Positions 16,994-25,567 of a stretch of DNA of 64,000 bases are shown here, piece after piece (the first letter of the stretch is position 1; each line of letters starts with the position of its first letter). A model generated the notes under the pieces. That model made no database searches. It saw only the letters and a list, made by a program, of their open reading frames with translations, and was not told where the DNA came from. Origin of the DNA: Anaerococcus urinomassiliensis (lineage in GTDB: Bacteria > Bacillota > Clostridia > Tissierellales > Peptoniphilaceae); assembly GCF_900128425.1 (NCBI RefSeq), contig NZ_LT635782.1:1744476-1808475 (forward strand), written 5' to 3'. The position numbers and the translations under genes are program-made.

Positions 16994-18865
16994 TCAAAAT
17001 TTAGATACATATTTATAAATTATATTCGCGGCTTCCACAGAATTATTTGCTAATAGTAAATCTTTCTTAAATTTATTATCGTTAAACAGATTTGATAATT
17101 CGAACAAGGCTCTTAAATGGTCGCTTTGATTAACAGTGGCAAAAAAAATGATAAAATTTATAAACTCTCCAGAGTTTATTCCAAATTCAACTGGATTCTT
17201 TATGATTAATAAAGAAAATCCTGTTCTTTTTACACTATTCGATATACTGGCGTGTGGCAACGCTACTCCATCTGTAATTATTACATAAGGTCCGCTTCTT
17301 CTTATATTATCTATAGATTCTTCTATATATTTATAATTTATATAATCTTTATCTTTTAAAATAGAGCCCGCTTCTTTAATAGCTGTTTCCCAATCTGATT
17401 CGTAATTCTTAATTTCTATAAATTCTTTATTTAAAAATTCTGTAGCACTTAATCCGTATCCTTCTGAATACGTTGTTGGAAAAACGTTATCTTTAAAGTC
17501 TTCTTTGCGTTTTTTATCCATCTTTCTTATAATCAAATGATCCAAGAAATTATTAATATTGGAAATATCTTCGCTAGAAAATCCAATATTTAAATCTATC
17601 TGAATTGTTTTTTCTAATTCAGTACTTACAGTTGAAAATATCACATCAATATCAGATAAATCGATCAAACCAACCTCATGACTGCTAATAATTTTGTCTA
17701 TATGAATTCCAAAACTATTTTCTATACGGACCTTTAGAAATTTTTCTGTTCCCAATCCTAAATCGGTTAATAAAGCAGCTCTCGCTTTTTTTAGTTCATT
17801 TAATCTCATAATCTCGTAAGAAGTTAAAAAATATATAGAAATATAATTAATATCATAATCATCAAATATTTTATTGTAGTAAGATTCCAAAATAGTTATA
17901 TTATTTATGACAGCTTTTATGATATCATTGCTAATGGATCTAGGAAATCCTTCTATCATTAATTTATCATAATTTGTTATATTAACTTCATTTCTTTGAA
18001 GATGCATAGATAAATTACTAAAAAGATCAAAGTCTTCTTGAAAAGGAATATTGAGTTCATTAGAAATTCTTTCTATAAACTTTCTAGCTATTACTTGAGT
18101 ATTCGGTGACTTAAAACTATCAACAATTCTAAATCTATATTCTAAGCTCTCTACAAAAATATTAATATAAAATTTTTCGCTATTAGGTAGTATAATCTTT
18201 GTTGTATTCTCAATAATTTTAATTACATGTTCACCTAGTTCAGAAACACTAGATTTTTCATAATATTTAATAAATTTGTTTAAGATAATTCTTGTTGAAA
18301 ATAACGTTAGAAAATTGACAAGTTTGAAATAAGATTTTTTTGAAAATTCTAATCCATACTTATTTTCTAAAGTATTAATTTTTTCTGTAATTTTGGTATG
18401 AATATCTTTTAAAATATCATTTTCTAAAATTTCTATTTTGAATTTTCCATTATAAATTATTTGATATAGGTAATTATTATTATCTAAGAAATCTAGAATA
18501 TATGATCTTAATATTTCCTCATCCGAATTTAATATTAGTCCCTTTCCCACATTTATTTCAACATTTAAATTGTTATACATCGTATAATCAATTAATTTTT
18601 CTTGATCAGATATTAAAGTGGTTCTAGATATCTGTAAAATATCTGAAATTTCTTGATAAGTTAAATACTTTGTACTTAAAATCAGCAGCAATGTTGTGCA
18701 TTTAACTCTCTCATATACATTTAATCTATAAAAACTAACATCTAAATTTTTAATTATTATTTCATACAAATTATGATTATTAATACTAACTAAGCCATTG
18801 TAAATTGAAATATGGTAAGTGGGTTCAATTTTATTAATAATTATATTTAATCTATCTACAGTCAT
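16994..18865 (-). CDS. PRD/BglG-LicR-type transcriptional regulator with PTS EIIB-like and EIIA domains
   Basis: At 623 residues from the first ATG, the order is: a second Mga-type helix-turn-helix (LTYQEISDILQISRTTLISD, ~68-87), two PRD-like regulatory regions (~150-400), an EIIB-like segment (~400-440, AALLTDLGLGTEKFL), and a C-terminal EIIA_2 domain (~480-620) with ALPHAS as phosphorylation site. It should sense PTS flux and activate the SIS/EIIABC operon that follows it with overlap. The ATG lacks a ribosome site. A further 36 in-frame codons upstream encode the missing first helix-turn-helix, but their start position reads ATA (next entry). Confidence 0.88.
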   Translation of the reverse strand: MTVDRLNIIINKIEPTYHISIYNGLVSINNHNLYEIIIKNLDVSFYRLNVYERVKCTTLLLILSTKYLTYQEISDILQISRTTLISDQEKLIDYTMYNNLNVEINVGKGLILNSDEEILRSYILDFLDNNNYLYQIIYNGKFKIEILENDILKDIHTKITEKINTLENKYGLEFSKKSYFKLVNFLTLFSTRIILNKFIKYYEKSSVSELGEHVIKIIENTTKIILPNSEKFYINIFVESLEYRFRIVDSFKSPNTQVIARKFIERISNELNIPFQEDFDLFSNLSMHLQRNEVNITNYDKLMIEGFPRSISNDIIKAVINNITILESYYNKIFDDYDINYISIYFLTSYEIMRLNELKKARAALLTDLGLGTEKFLKVRIENSFGIHIDKIISSHEVGLIDLSDIDVIFSTVSTELEKTIQIDLNIGFSSEDISNINNFLDHLIIRKMDKKRKEDFKDNVFPTTYSEGYGLSATEFLNKEFIEIKNYESDWETAIKEAGSILKDKDYINYKYIEESIDNIRRSGPYVIITDGVALPHASISNSVKRTGFSLLIIKNPVEFGINSGEFINFIIFFATVNQSDHLRALFELSNLFNDNKFKKDLLLANNSVEAANIIYKYVSKF

Positions 18866-18985
18866 CCTTATTGACCTAGAACTTACACTAAATATATCAG
18901 ATAGAATGTCTATATGCTGATTATCTTCCGATTCACAAATATATTTAAGAAATATTAAATCTTTATAATTTATTTAATCACCTCC
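18866..18985 (-). other. N-terminal coding part of the PRD regulator with an ATA start position
   Basis: The 36 in-frame codons before the ATG read NYKDLIFLKYICE…HIDILSDIFSVSSRSIR, a normal first helix-turn-helix for this regulator class. They begin at 18973 with ATA directly after an in-frame TAA. A strong GGAGGTGAT site (18981-18985 region) sits 7 bases upstream of that ATA. Either ATA is used as a rare start codon or an ATG was mutated. Confidence 0.78.
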
Positions 18986-19110
18986 TATAAACATTATAAA
19001 ACGTTTGCAATCTTTAATCTAGAACAATATGCTTCATCATATGAAGTCATTTATACTTACTTAAATTTCAATAAAATATTTTTTTAAAAATTTATTGAAA
19101 TGAATACAAT
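18986..19110 (-). promoter_or_regulatory. Upstream region of the PRD regulator operon
   Basis: It contains TATAAT (18993-18998, minus strand) almost touching the ribosome site, without a good -35; a small palindrome CTTCAT-CAT-ATGAAG (19032-19046); and a pair of distant inverted arms TTTCAATAAA/TTTATTGAAA (about 19066-19101). A weak -35 plus palindromes would fit an activated promoter. No gene was seen. Confidence 0.35.
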
Positions 19111-19156
19111 AAAAAAATAAAGTATGTTTACATTATTTTGATAATGAACATACTTT
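19111..19156 (-). terminator. Terminator of the dicarboxylate symporter gene
   Basis: AAAGTATGTT (19119-19128) pairs with AACATACTTT (19147-19156), with an inner CATTAT/ATAATG stem; a T-rich tail follows on the minus strand. Confidence 0.85.
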
Positions 19157-19173
19157 ATTTATTAATCAAACTA

Positions 19174-19243
19174 TTTTATGCGATTTTACCCTTTTTTCTT
19201 AGTCTATTTGAGTTGATGATAGCTGCTGATGCATCACCTGTGA
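19174..19243. repeat. Direct repeat copy 2 (3' end of the symporter gene)
   Basis: Same orientation and near identity with 14202-14271; it bounds the 4.9-kb SIS/PTS/regulator segment on its right side. Confidence 0.9.
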
Positions 19244-20405
19244 TGTTTAGTACTGTTCTACCCATATCAAATATTCTATCAACTCCTGCTACTAGGGCAA
19301 TTCCTTCTACTGGAAGACCAACTGATTGTAAAACCATAGCAAGCATTATCATTCCAGATCCTGGAACTCCTGCTGTACCTATTGATGCGAGTGTTGAAGT
19401 GATTACAATTGTAAGCATCTGACCAAGTGATAGATCTATGCCATAGCAAGCCGCTATAAATACTGCACAAACACCCTGGTAAATAGCTGTACCATCCATA
19501 TTTATTGTTGCGCCAAGTGGCAATACAAAGGCTGTCACATCGTGGTCAGCTCCAAGTTCTTCGCAGCATTTCATATTTATTGGCAAAGTTCCCATAGATG
19601 ATGCTGATGAAAAGGCAAATATCATAGCTGAAGACATACCCTTGAAGAATTCTATTGGATTTAGGCCACCTAAAGTTTTGATTGTAAATGAATACACTAT
19701 CAAGGCGTGAAGTAGGTAAGCTAGATAAGCTACAAGAAGTACTGATGCAAGAGAGCCGATAATTACTGGTCCATTTGCTGCTATAACTGGTGCTAGCAAG
19801 CAAAATACACCAATTGGTGAAAGTTTTAGGATTAGCCCCATAGCTTTCATAAATATATCATTAAGTATATCTATAGTTTCAATAGCCTTGACTTGTTTAG
19901 TTTTTTCTAGCATAAGTATTGAAAAACCAATGATTAAACTCATCACTATGATTTGTAGCATATTGTTTTCAACCATAGGTGCTATGAAGTTACTTGGGAA
20001 AATATTTACTAATGTGTCCATGATTGAAACTTCATTTGTCATTTCAAAAGTTAGATCACTAGTTGAAATAACTGGGAAGAATTTCTTAAAAACATTTGCC
20101 AAGCTTAGACCGATAATAATTGCACAAGCTGTAGTCAAAAAATAGTAAATGACTGTAAATCCACCAACTTCACCAACCTTCTTGATGTCTTTCATGGAAA
20201 TTATTCCGCCGATAATAGAAAACAAAACAATAGGAGTAACAATAAATTTGAGTAGATTAAGAAAAATATCTCCAAATGGCTTAATATATGTAGATAAAAA
20301 TTCAGCCTGACTTTGCATAAGTAGACCAACAATAATGGCCAAAACCAGTGCAATAAAGATATTTCTCGCAAGAGAATTCTTCTTACTTTGTTTCTTTTCT
20401 GTCAT
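19176..20405 (-). CDS. Dicarboxylate/amino acid:cation symporter (DAACS family, GltP-like)
   Basis: A 409-residue inner-membrane Na+ or H+ symporter for glutamate, aspartate or dicarboxylates. It shows the re-entrant serine-rich loop FAFSSASSMGTLPINM (residues ~265-280), the NMDGTAIYQ motif (~305), and the second hairpin GTAGVPGSG (~343). Length is normal. It is monocistronic with its own promoter (20439-20466) and terminator, and divergent from uraA. The last ~22 codons are duplicated at 14202-14271. Confidence 0.93.
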   Translation of the reverse strand: MTEKKQSKKNSLARNIFIALVLAIIVGLLMQSQAEFLSTYIKPFGDIFLNLLKFIVTPIVLFSIIGGIISMKDIKKVGEVGGFTVIYYFLTTACAIIIGLSLANVFKKFFPVISTSDLTFEMTNEVSIMDTLVNIFPSNFIAPMVENNMLQIIVMSLIIGFSILMLEKTKQVKAIETIDILNDIFMKAMGLILKLSPIGVFCLLAPVIAANGPVIIGSLASVLLVAYLAYLLHALIVYSFTIKTLGGLNPIEFFKGMSSAMIFAFSSASSMGTLPINMKCCEELGADHDVTAFVLPLGATINMDGTAIYQGVCAVFIAACYGIDLSLGQMLTIVITSTLASIGTAGVPGSGMIMLAMVLQSVGLPVEGIALVAGVDRIFDMGRTVLNITGDASAAIINSNRLRKKGKIA

Positions 20406-20438
20406 AATTCGTCCTTCCTTTCTTATTAAATTATTAGT

Positions 20439-20466
20439 ATTTTATCGCAAATTTTTACTTTGTAAA
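20439..20466 (-). promoter_or_regulatory. Promoter of the symporter gene
   Basis: TTTACA (20461-20466), 16-base spacer, TAAAAT (20439-20444) on the minus strand. Confidence 0.6.
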
Positions 20467-20479
20467 GTTTTTAAAATAT

Positions 20480-20508
20480 TTGACAAAATTTCTTTCCTGT
20501 TATAAAAT
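20480..20508 (+). promoter_or_regulatory. Promoter of the uracil permease gene
   Basis: TTGACA (20480-20485), 17-base spacer, TAAAAT (20503-20508). Only ~33 bases separate it from the ATG, which is too short for a PyrR-type attenuator leader. Confidence 0.75.
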
Positions 20509-20540
20509 ATCGAAGATTTGAGATAAAATATGGAGGTCAT

Positions 20541-21806
20541 ATGCAAAAGAAAAAAATTTATAAGGTAAATGAGGATGTACCAGCAAAATTACTAGTCCCT
20601 CTTGCTCTCCAACATACCTTTGCTATGTTTGGAGCATCAGTTTTGGTTCCAATATTATTTGGGATTAATCCTGGGATTGTACTTTTGATGAATGGCATTG
20701 GAACGATATTATTTATATTGATTACCAAGGGAAAAGCTCCTGCCTATCTAGGATCTTCTTTCGCTTTTCTTGCACCAGGAATTGCCATTATCAATTCTCA
20801 AGGTTTTGAATATGCCCAAGGAGCCTTTGTAGCTGTAGGAATTCTTGGTTGTTTACTTTCCTATATAATCTACAAAAAGGGAACTGATTGGATTGATATA
20901 GTTTTGCCGCCAGCTGCCATGGGAGCTGTTGTTGCACTAATTGGTTTTGAACTTGCCGGAAACACAATTTCTGGTGGATCAATTGGAGCTAATATTATGA
21001 CTGATACAGTAGCAGCTACTGATTGGCTTGTATTTTTGGTAACTCTTCTTACTGCAATACTTGGATCAATTATGTTTAAGGGATTCTTGTCAACTATACC
21101 AATATTAATTGCAATTATTGTCGGCTACATAGTAGCTTATTTCAACGGCCAAGTTGACCTTACACCAGTTAGAGAAGCGCAAATTTTTACTATCCCAACT
21201 TTCCAGTTAGCAAAATTCTCTCCTGAGGCCATATTTGCCATGCTGCCAGTCTTATTGGTTATTGCGGCAGAGCATATCAGCCACCAAGTTGTAACAAGCA
21301 ACATCATTGGCCAAGATTTGATTAAGGATCCTGGTCTTCATAGGTCGATATTTGCAGATAACTTTTCAACTGCCATCTCTGGGCTAATAGGTGGAGTTCC
21401 TACAACAACTTATGGTGAAAATATAGGAGTTATGGCTATCACAGGAGTTTATTCAGTGAAAGTTATTGGAGGAGCTGCGATTATATCAATCCTTATGGCC
21501 TTCATAGGACCTCTTTCTGCACTAATATCAACCATTCCAGGCAATGTCATCGGCGGAGTAACCTTCTTGCTTTATGGAATGATTGGCACAAGTGGCATTA
21601 GATTATTAGTAGACCAAAAAGTCGACTATTCTAAATCTGACAATCTAATCTTAACAAGCGTGATATTTATAGCAGGACTTTCTGGCTTATCCATCCAATT
21701 TGGATCAATAGAACTATCAGGCATGGTTTTATCATCAGTAATAGCTGTAATACTTTCACTAATGATTCACTTAATCAAAAAATCTGGTCTATCAAACTTG
21801 GAATAA
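20541..21806 (+). CDS. uraA: Uracil permease (NCS2 family)
   Basis: A 421-residue inner-membrane uracil:H+ symporter. It shows QHTFAMFGASVLVP at residues ~24-37, GKAPAYLGSSFAFLAP, the VIAAEHISHQ motif with the conserved Glu-His, and GGVPTTTYGENIGVMAITGVYS, all standard for the uracil/xanthine permease family and closest to UraA/PyrP. TATGGAGGTCAT precedes the ATG. It is monocistronic. Confidence 0.94.
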   Translation: MQKKKIYKVNEDVPAKLLVPLALQHTFAMFGASVLVPILFGINPGIVLLMNGIGTILFILITKGKAPAYLGSSFAFLAPGIAIINSQGFEYAQGAFVAVGILGCLLSYIIYKKGTDWIDIVLPPAAMGAVVALIGFELAGNTISGGSIGANIMTDTVAATDWLVFLVTLLTAILGSIMFKGFLSTIPILIAIIVGYIVAYFNGQVDLTPVREAQIFTIPTFQLAKFSPEAIFAMLPVLLVIAAEHISHQVVTSNIIGQDLIKDPGLHRSIFADNFSTAISGLIGGVPTTTYGENIGVMAITGVYSVKVIGGAAIISILMAFIGPLSALISTIPGNVIGGVTFLLYGMIGTSGIRLLVDQKVDYSKSDNLILTSVIFIAGLSGLSIQFGSIELSGMVLSSVIAVILSLMIHLIKKSGLSNLE

Positions 21807-21811
21807 AAAAT

Positions 21812-21845
21812 AAGGAGTTCTTGTAAAAAACAAGACTCCTTTTTG
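21812..21845 (+). terminator. Terminator of uraA
   Basis: AAGGAGT/ACTCCTT with an inner CTTGT/ACAAG stem, one bulged T, and a T-run at the 3' side. Confidence 0.88.
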
Positions 21846-21881
21846 TCTTTCTTATATTCGATTTTTTATAAATTATTATAT

Positions 21882-22856
21882 CTATTTTATTATTTCTGAA
21901 GAATTTTCTTCTTGATTCTGATTGTAATATCTGCTGTAGACTAATGACTTCTCTTTGGATTTTTTGATTAAATAAATAGTTACTATAGTCAAAACTATCG
22001 TAGTTGCCAAGCCTCCTTCAATGCCAAAAGCTCCACCAGTCAAACTTGGATTTCCTAATAACTTAGAGATGAAAATAGTATTTTTGCTATTGGCTATGCC
22101 ACTTACTGAAATACCAAAAATATTACCTTGGGCAAAATTCCAAAAACTATGGGCTGAAGCCGAAAGCATTATGTCATCTGATACATAAAATAATAGGGAA
22201 AATAGTATCCCAACTATAAAAATATTAATGGCAGCCAACAACCCAAAAGAATTATTAGCCAAGTGCAAGAGGGAAAATATCAGAGCGTTTGATATTATAC
22301 CGACCAAAGGGCTATATTTAGCAGCAAAAGAATTCATCAAAATAGACCTTGTCACTAGTTCTTCTTCAAAGCCTTGGAACATCCATCCAATTATTATAAA
22401 AAGATAAATGATTGGAGAAATATTGGCAATATTTGACTTTATTTCAATAAGTCCCAAGATTTTTAGTATTAGAATAACCCCACCAATCATTCCTAGACCA
22501 AGCAATAATCCCTTTATGTAGTTTTTGAATTTATTTGGGCTAGTAAGACCCAGAGATTCTTTATTTCTTTTTTGAATTTTTTTTGCAAAAATATAGACAG
22601 AAATGCTCACTAAAATAGTTAAAAACAGCATTCCCAATAACCTATATTCGCTATCTATGGAGTTGAAATAATTCATCATAGATTGTGGATTTTTCGTTAT
22701 ACTTGGATTAGAAAATGCAATGGCCAAACCTGAAATAACACCAACTATTAACATAGGTAATTGCATGAATAAAAGCAGTAAAAGAACAGTAATTATAGGG
22801 TTTTTATCTTTCATTGTTCTCTTAGTCTCTCTTATTGAATAGTTATCATGAAGCAT
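21882..22856 (-). CDS. CPBP-family intramembrane metalloprotease (copy 1)
   Basis: A 324-residue polytopic membrane protein of the CPBP/Abi family. The predicted catalytic motifs are EEELVTR (residues ~167-173), the His in FSLLHLANN and the AHSFWNFAQGN motif. Family members process prenylated or hydrophobic substrates or provide bacteriocin self-immunity; the role here is unknown. GGAGGATATTTT precedes the ATG. The neighbouring gene at 22952 is a clear paralogue with the same N-terminal DN(Y/F)SI…K-NP pattern, so this is a tandem duplication. Confidence 0.88.
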   Translation of the reverse strand: MLHDNYSIRETKRTMKDKNPIITVLLLLLFMQLPMLIVGVISGLAIAFSNPSITKNPQSMMNYFNSIDSEYRLLGMLFLTILVSISVYIFAKKIQKRNKESLGLTSPNKFKNYIKGLLLGLGMIGGVILILKILGLIEIKSNIANISPIIYLFIIIGWMFQGFEEELVTRSILMNSFAAKYSPLVGIISNALIFSLLHLANNSFGLLAAINIFIVGILFSLLFYVSDDIMLSASAHSFWNFAQGNIFGISVSGIANSKNTIFISKLLGNPSLTGGAFGIEGGLATTIVLTIVTIYLIKKSKEKSLVYSRYYNQNQEENSSEIIK

Positions 22857-22925
22857 AAAATATCCTCCTTCTTTTTCTATTAATCAATTACCCATAATTA
22901 ATAGAAAATTAAATTTTTTTTAAAA

Positions 22926-22946
22926 AAATAAGGCGGAAAACCGCCT
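22926..22946 (-). terminator. Terminator of the second CPBP gene
   Basis: AGGCGG-AAAA-CCGCCT hairpin (22931-22946) with a T-rich tail on the minus strand, five bases past the stop at 22952. It should limit read-through into copy 1. Confidence 0.85.
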
Positions 22947-22951
22947 AAACT

Positions 22952-23857
22952 TTAATTGATTTTATCTACGTATAGATTTCTTCTTTTTATAATTCTTATT
23001 ATTACAAAAATCATTATGATTTCAACAAGGGTCACAAAAATAGATCCTTCAAAGCCAAAGGCTCCACCGCTTATTAGGTCACCACCCATAAGTTTTGTTT
23101 TAAAAAAAGTATTTTTAACTTCATCCATACCACTTACACTCATTCCAAATATATTTGCCTGAGCAAAGTTCCAAAAGCTGTGAGTTGCTGCAGGTAAAAA
23201 TATATTATCTGATATGTAAAATAACAGAGAAAACAAAATACCCATTAACATTATATTTATAAATGCTAGGATTCCAAATCCTGTATTGCCCATATGTAAG
23301 ATAGCAAATAACAGGCTATTTATTATTATCCCTACTATTACTCCGTTGTTTACAGCAAAAAAATTCATCAAAATAGATCTTGTTATAAGTTCTTCTTCAA
23401 AGCCTTGGATAATCCAACCTATTATAAAAATTATAAAAAATGACCAAGATATTTTGGATGTATTTATGCTGATCTCAGCAAAGCCTGTAAGTTTTGCCAC
23501 AAAAGCTACTACAAGTATCATAAAAATACCAAGTAATAGGCCCTTAAGATAAGATTTCAACTTATCACTACTTGTAAGTCCCAAGCTAGCTTTGCTTCGT
23601 TTTTGGTAATATCTTGCAAATAGGTAGGCTAATAAGGCTATAAATAGGGTAGTAAATAAGCTGACAAGCAGAAAAGAATCTGCATTTGCCAATTTATTTG
23701 AGTAACCTTTATCTTCCAATAATATCTGGGAAATCAAGGGGTCAATTATGGCCCCTGGTACTTGCATTAATAAAAATAAAATCACAACAGTTGAAACTGG
23801 ATTGGTTTTTTTTAATGTCTTTCTGCTTTGTTCTATAGAAAAGTTGTCTTTTAGCAT
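22952..23857 (-). CDS. CPBP-family intramembrane metalloprotease (copy 2)
   Basis: 301 residues with the same motifs as copy 1: EEELITR, FAILHMGNTGF and THSFWNFAQAN. The C-terminal halves of the two copies are very similar (GILFSLLFY-SD, FG-SVSG, SGGAFG-EG), while the N-terminal hydrophobic segments differ more. No bacteriocin genes are adjacent. Function unassigned beyond the family. Confidence 0.88.
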   Translation of the reverse strand: MLKDNFSIEQSRKTLKKTNPVSTVVILFLLMQVPGAIIDPLISQILLEDKGYSNKLANADSFLLVSLFTTLFIALLAYLFARYYQKRSKASLGLTSSDKLKSYLKGLLLGIFMILVVAFVAKLTGFAEISINTSKISWSFFIIFIIGWIIQGFEEELITRSILMNFFAVNNGVIVGIIINSLLFAILHMGNTGFGILAFINIMLMGILFSLLFYISDNIFLPAATHSFWNFAQANIFGMSVSGMDEVKNTFFKTKLMGGDLISGGAFGFEGSIFVTLVEIIMIFVIIRIIKRRNLYVDKIN

Positions 23858-23884
23858 GGGACTTCCTTCCTTATTAAGGAAAAT

Positions 23885-24535
23885 CTAATTTCCCTTGCTT
23901 GTATCCTCATTATCACTTTCGGCTTTTTTTTCTATCTTTGGTAGATCATCCGCATATTCAAGAGCACCACCTAGGATTGCATTGATAAAATCCCTAGTTT
24001 CATAAACCCTATAGCCTTTTATGGTTCTTTCCAAAAATATATTGGCCTCCATGACAGTCCTATCCTTACTAGGAGTAAGAAGTTTTTTGACATAGTTGTT
24101 GTGGACTACCGTCTGATCCTCATCTCCCTCGACACTATCATATACATCTATGTAGTTGACGTTTTTGACATTGAGCCTTACTTCTTTGCCCTTTGATTTG
24201 TTAGTCACATCTATTACTTCAAGGTCTAGATTTGAAAAGTTGCCGTCATAAAATTCTTCTTGTTTGACCGAATCATCAGAATATGATTTTCTTAAGACAT
24301 CCAAGATAATTGGCAGACGATCTGTCTTTTCCTCAAGATATGTCACATCATAGGTTTTGATAGCCTTTTCCAATTTTTCAACATTTTTATTAACATTAAA
24401 ATTTATAAAATAATAAATTGCAGAAAAAATTCCTAGTATTAATATTACCAGAATAAGATATGGTAATACTGACATCTTTCTCCTTCTTGGAGGAGTATGC
24501 TTTCTTCTGCGATTTGCACTATAATTTCTTGCCAT
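23885..24535 (-). CDS. Unknown membrane-anchored protein
   Basis: 216 residues: a very basic N-terminus (SANRRRKHTPPRRRK), one transmembrane segment (~25-45, LILVILILGIFSAIYYF), then a ~170-residue predicted extracellular domain of mixed alpha/beta character ending in an acidic tail. The topology is N-in/C-out. I recognise no family. It has weak similarity in layout to small cell-envelope proteins of Firmicutes. It lies 27 bases upstream of the second CPBP gene, so the two may be co-transcribed. Confidence 0.7.
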   Translation of the reverse strand: MARNYSANRRRKHTPPRRRKMSVLPYLILVILILGIFSAIYYFINFNVNKNVEKLEKAIKTYDVTYLEEKTDRLPIILDVLRKSYSDDSVKQEEFYDGNFSNLDLEVIDVTNKSKGKEVRLNVKNVNYIDVYDSVEGDEDQTVVHNNYVKKLLTPSKDRTVMEANIFLERTIKGYRVYETRDFINAILGGALEYADDLPKIEKKAESDNEDTSKGN

Positions 24536-24605
24536 AAATACCTCGCTAATTTTAATTATACCATAAGAAATAGCCTAATTTTTAAAATCGTGATATTATT
24601 ATCAT

Positions 24606-25469
24606 ATGAATACATATAAAATCAAACTTGCAGATGGCCTAGCTTTGTTGCTATTATTAGCATCTTATCTATCGCCATTTTTTGCAAATCAAATAAAAGT
24701 GAATATAAATGTTCTTACAATGCTCATCAATTGCTATATCATAGCCTATCTGGCCTATAATATTTCCTTTACTGATAGCAAAAAAGTATTATTGATGGCC
24801 TTACCTCTCATAGTATATGGAACTTTCATTATATTTTACACCAAGGGCTTTGAACTTACATTTAACAAATACTTGATAGCAGATATAAGGTATTTGATTG
24901 TAAACTTCTTTGATGTGATTTTTGTTGTTTTTGTATTTTTTATCATTGAACTTATCCTATCTAGGATATTGGGGACTAACATTACAAGTGTTATAGCTTT
25001 TTTAGGTCTTTTACTCTACCTTGCTATGCATAATACTAATTATATTCCCTTTGACTTTTACTATAAGGACATCTTGGTCTACTTTGCCTTCTATGTTTTG
25101 GCAACTAGGATCAATCCAGCTAAATCAATAAATAAATTTCTCTATCCCTTGGCAATTCTCCTATTTGTTGGAGAAGTATACTTGGTATACAGCAAAAATT
25201 TCTACCTAGGCATATATTTCTCGCTCTTCATCCTAACATATATCATCTTAAAGGGAGATTGTGAAGTGGGTACAAGGAGTTTTGGCAAGTATTTGACCTT
25301 TGCCTATATCTATCCTTACAAGCTAATATATATCCTTTTGGCAGGCATAATTGATGCTAGTACTCTTATAGTAACAGTTATGGCAATTTTAGTAACTTTC
25401 TTCTTAGGAGAGATTTTATTTAAGCTAAAGATGAAATTTTTGGATTATATCCTTATAGGCGTACACTAA
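24606..25469 (+). CDS. Polytopic membrane protein of unknown function (possibly TraX-like)
   Basis: 287 residues made almost wholly of ~9-10 hydrophobic segments. The KIKLADGLALL start and a late YIYPYKLIYILLAG segment faintly recall TraX/acyltransferase-type membrane proteins, but no catalytic residue can be named. No ribosome site is visible before the ATG (the preceding 20 bases are AT-rich), so it may be leaderless or start elsewhere. It is divergent from the preceding gene. Confidence 0.65.
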   Translation: MNTYKIKLADGLALLLLLASYLSPFFANQIKVNINVLTMLINCYIIAYLAYNISFTDSKKVLLMALPLIVYGTFIIFYTKGFELTFNKYLIADIRYLIVNFFDVIFVVFVFFIIELILSRILGTNITSVIAFLGLLLYLAMHNTNYIPFDFYYKDILVYFAFYVLATRINPAKSINKFLYPLAILLFVGEVYLVYSKNFYLGIYFSLFILTYIILKGDCEVGTRSFGKYLTFAYIYPYKLIYILLAGIIDASTLIVTVMAILVTFFLGEILFKLKMKFLDYILIGVH

Positions 25470-25567
25470 TTTGTCAAATAAATTATTTAAAAATATTCCA
25501 AATTATGATAATATAGAGAAGTAATGGTATTTATTTAACATTAAAAATATTTTATTAGGAGGTAGTT

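Noticed and set aside
19001..19014. cre-like sequence (minus strand TGCAAACGTTTT) near the PRD regulator promoter
   Set aside because: Only the centre matches the catabolite-response consensus; the outer positions fail, so carbon catabolite control is not claimed.
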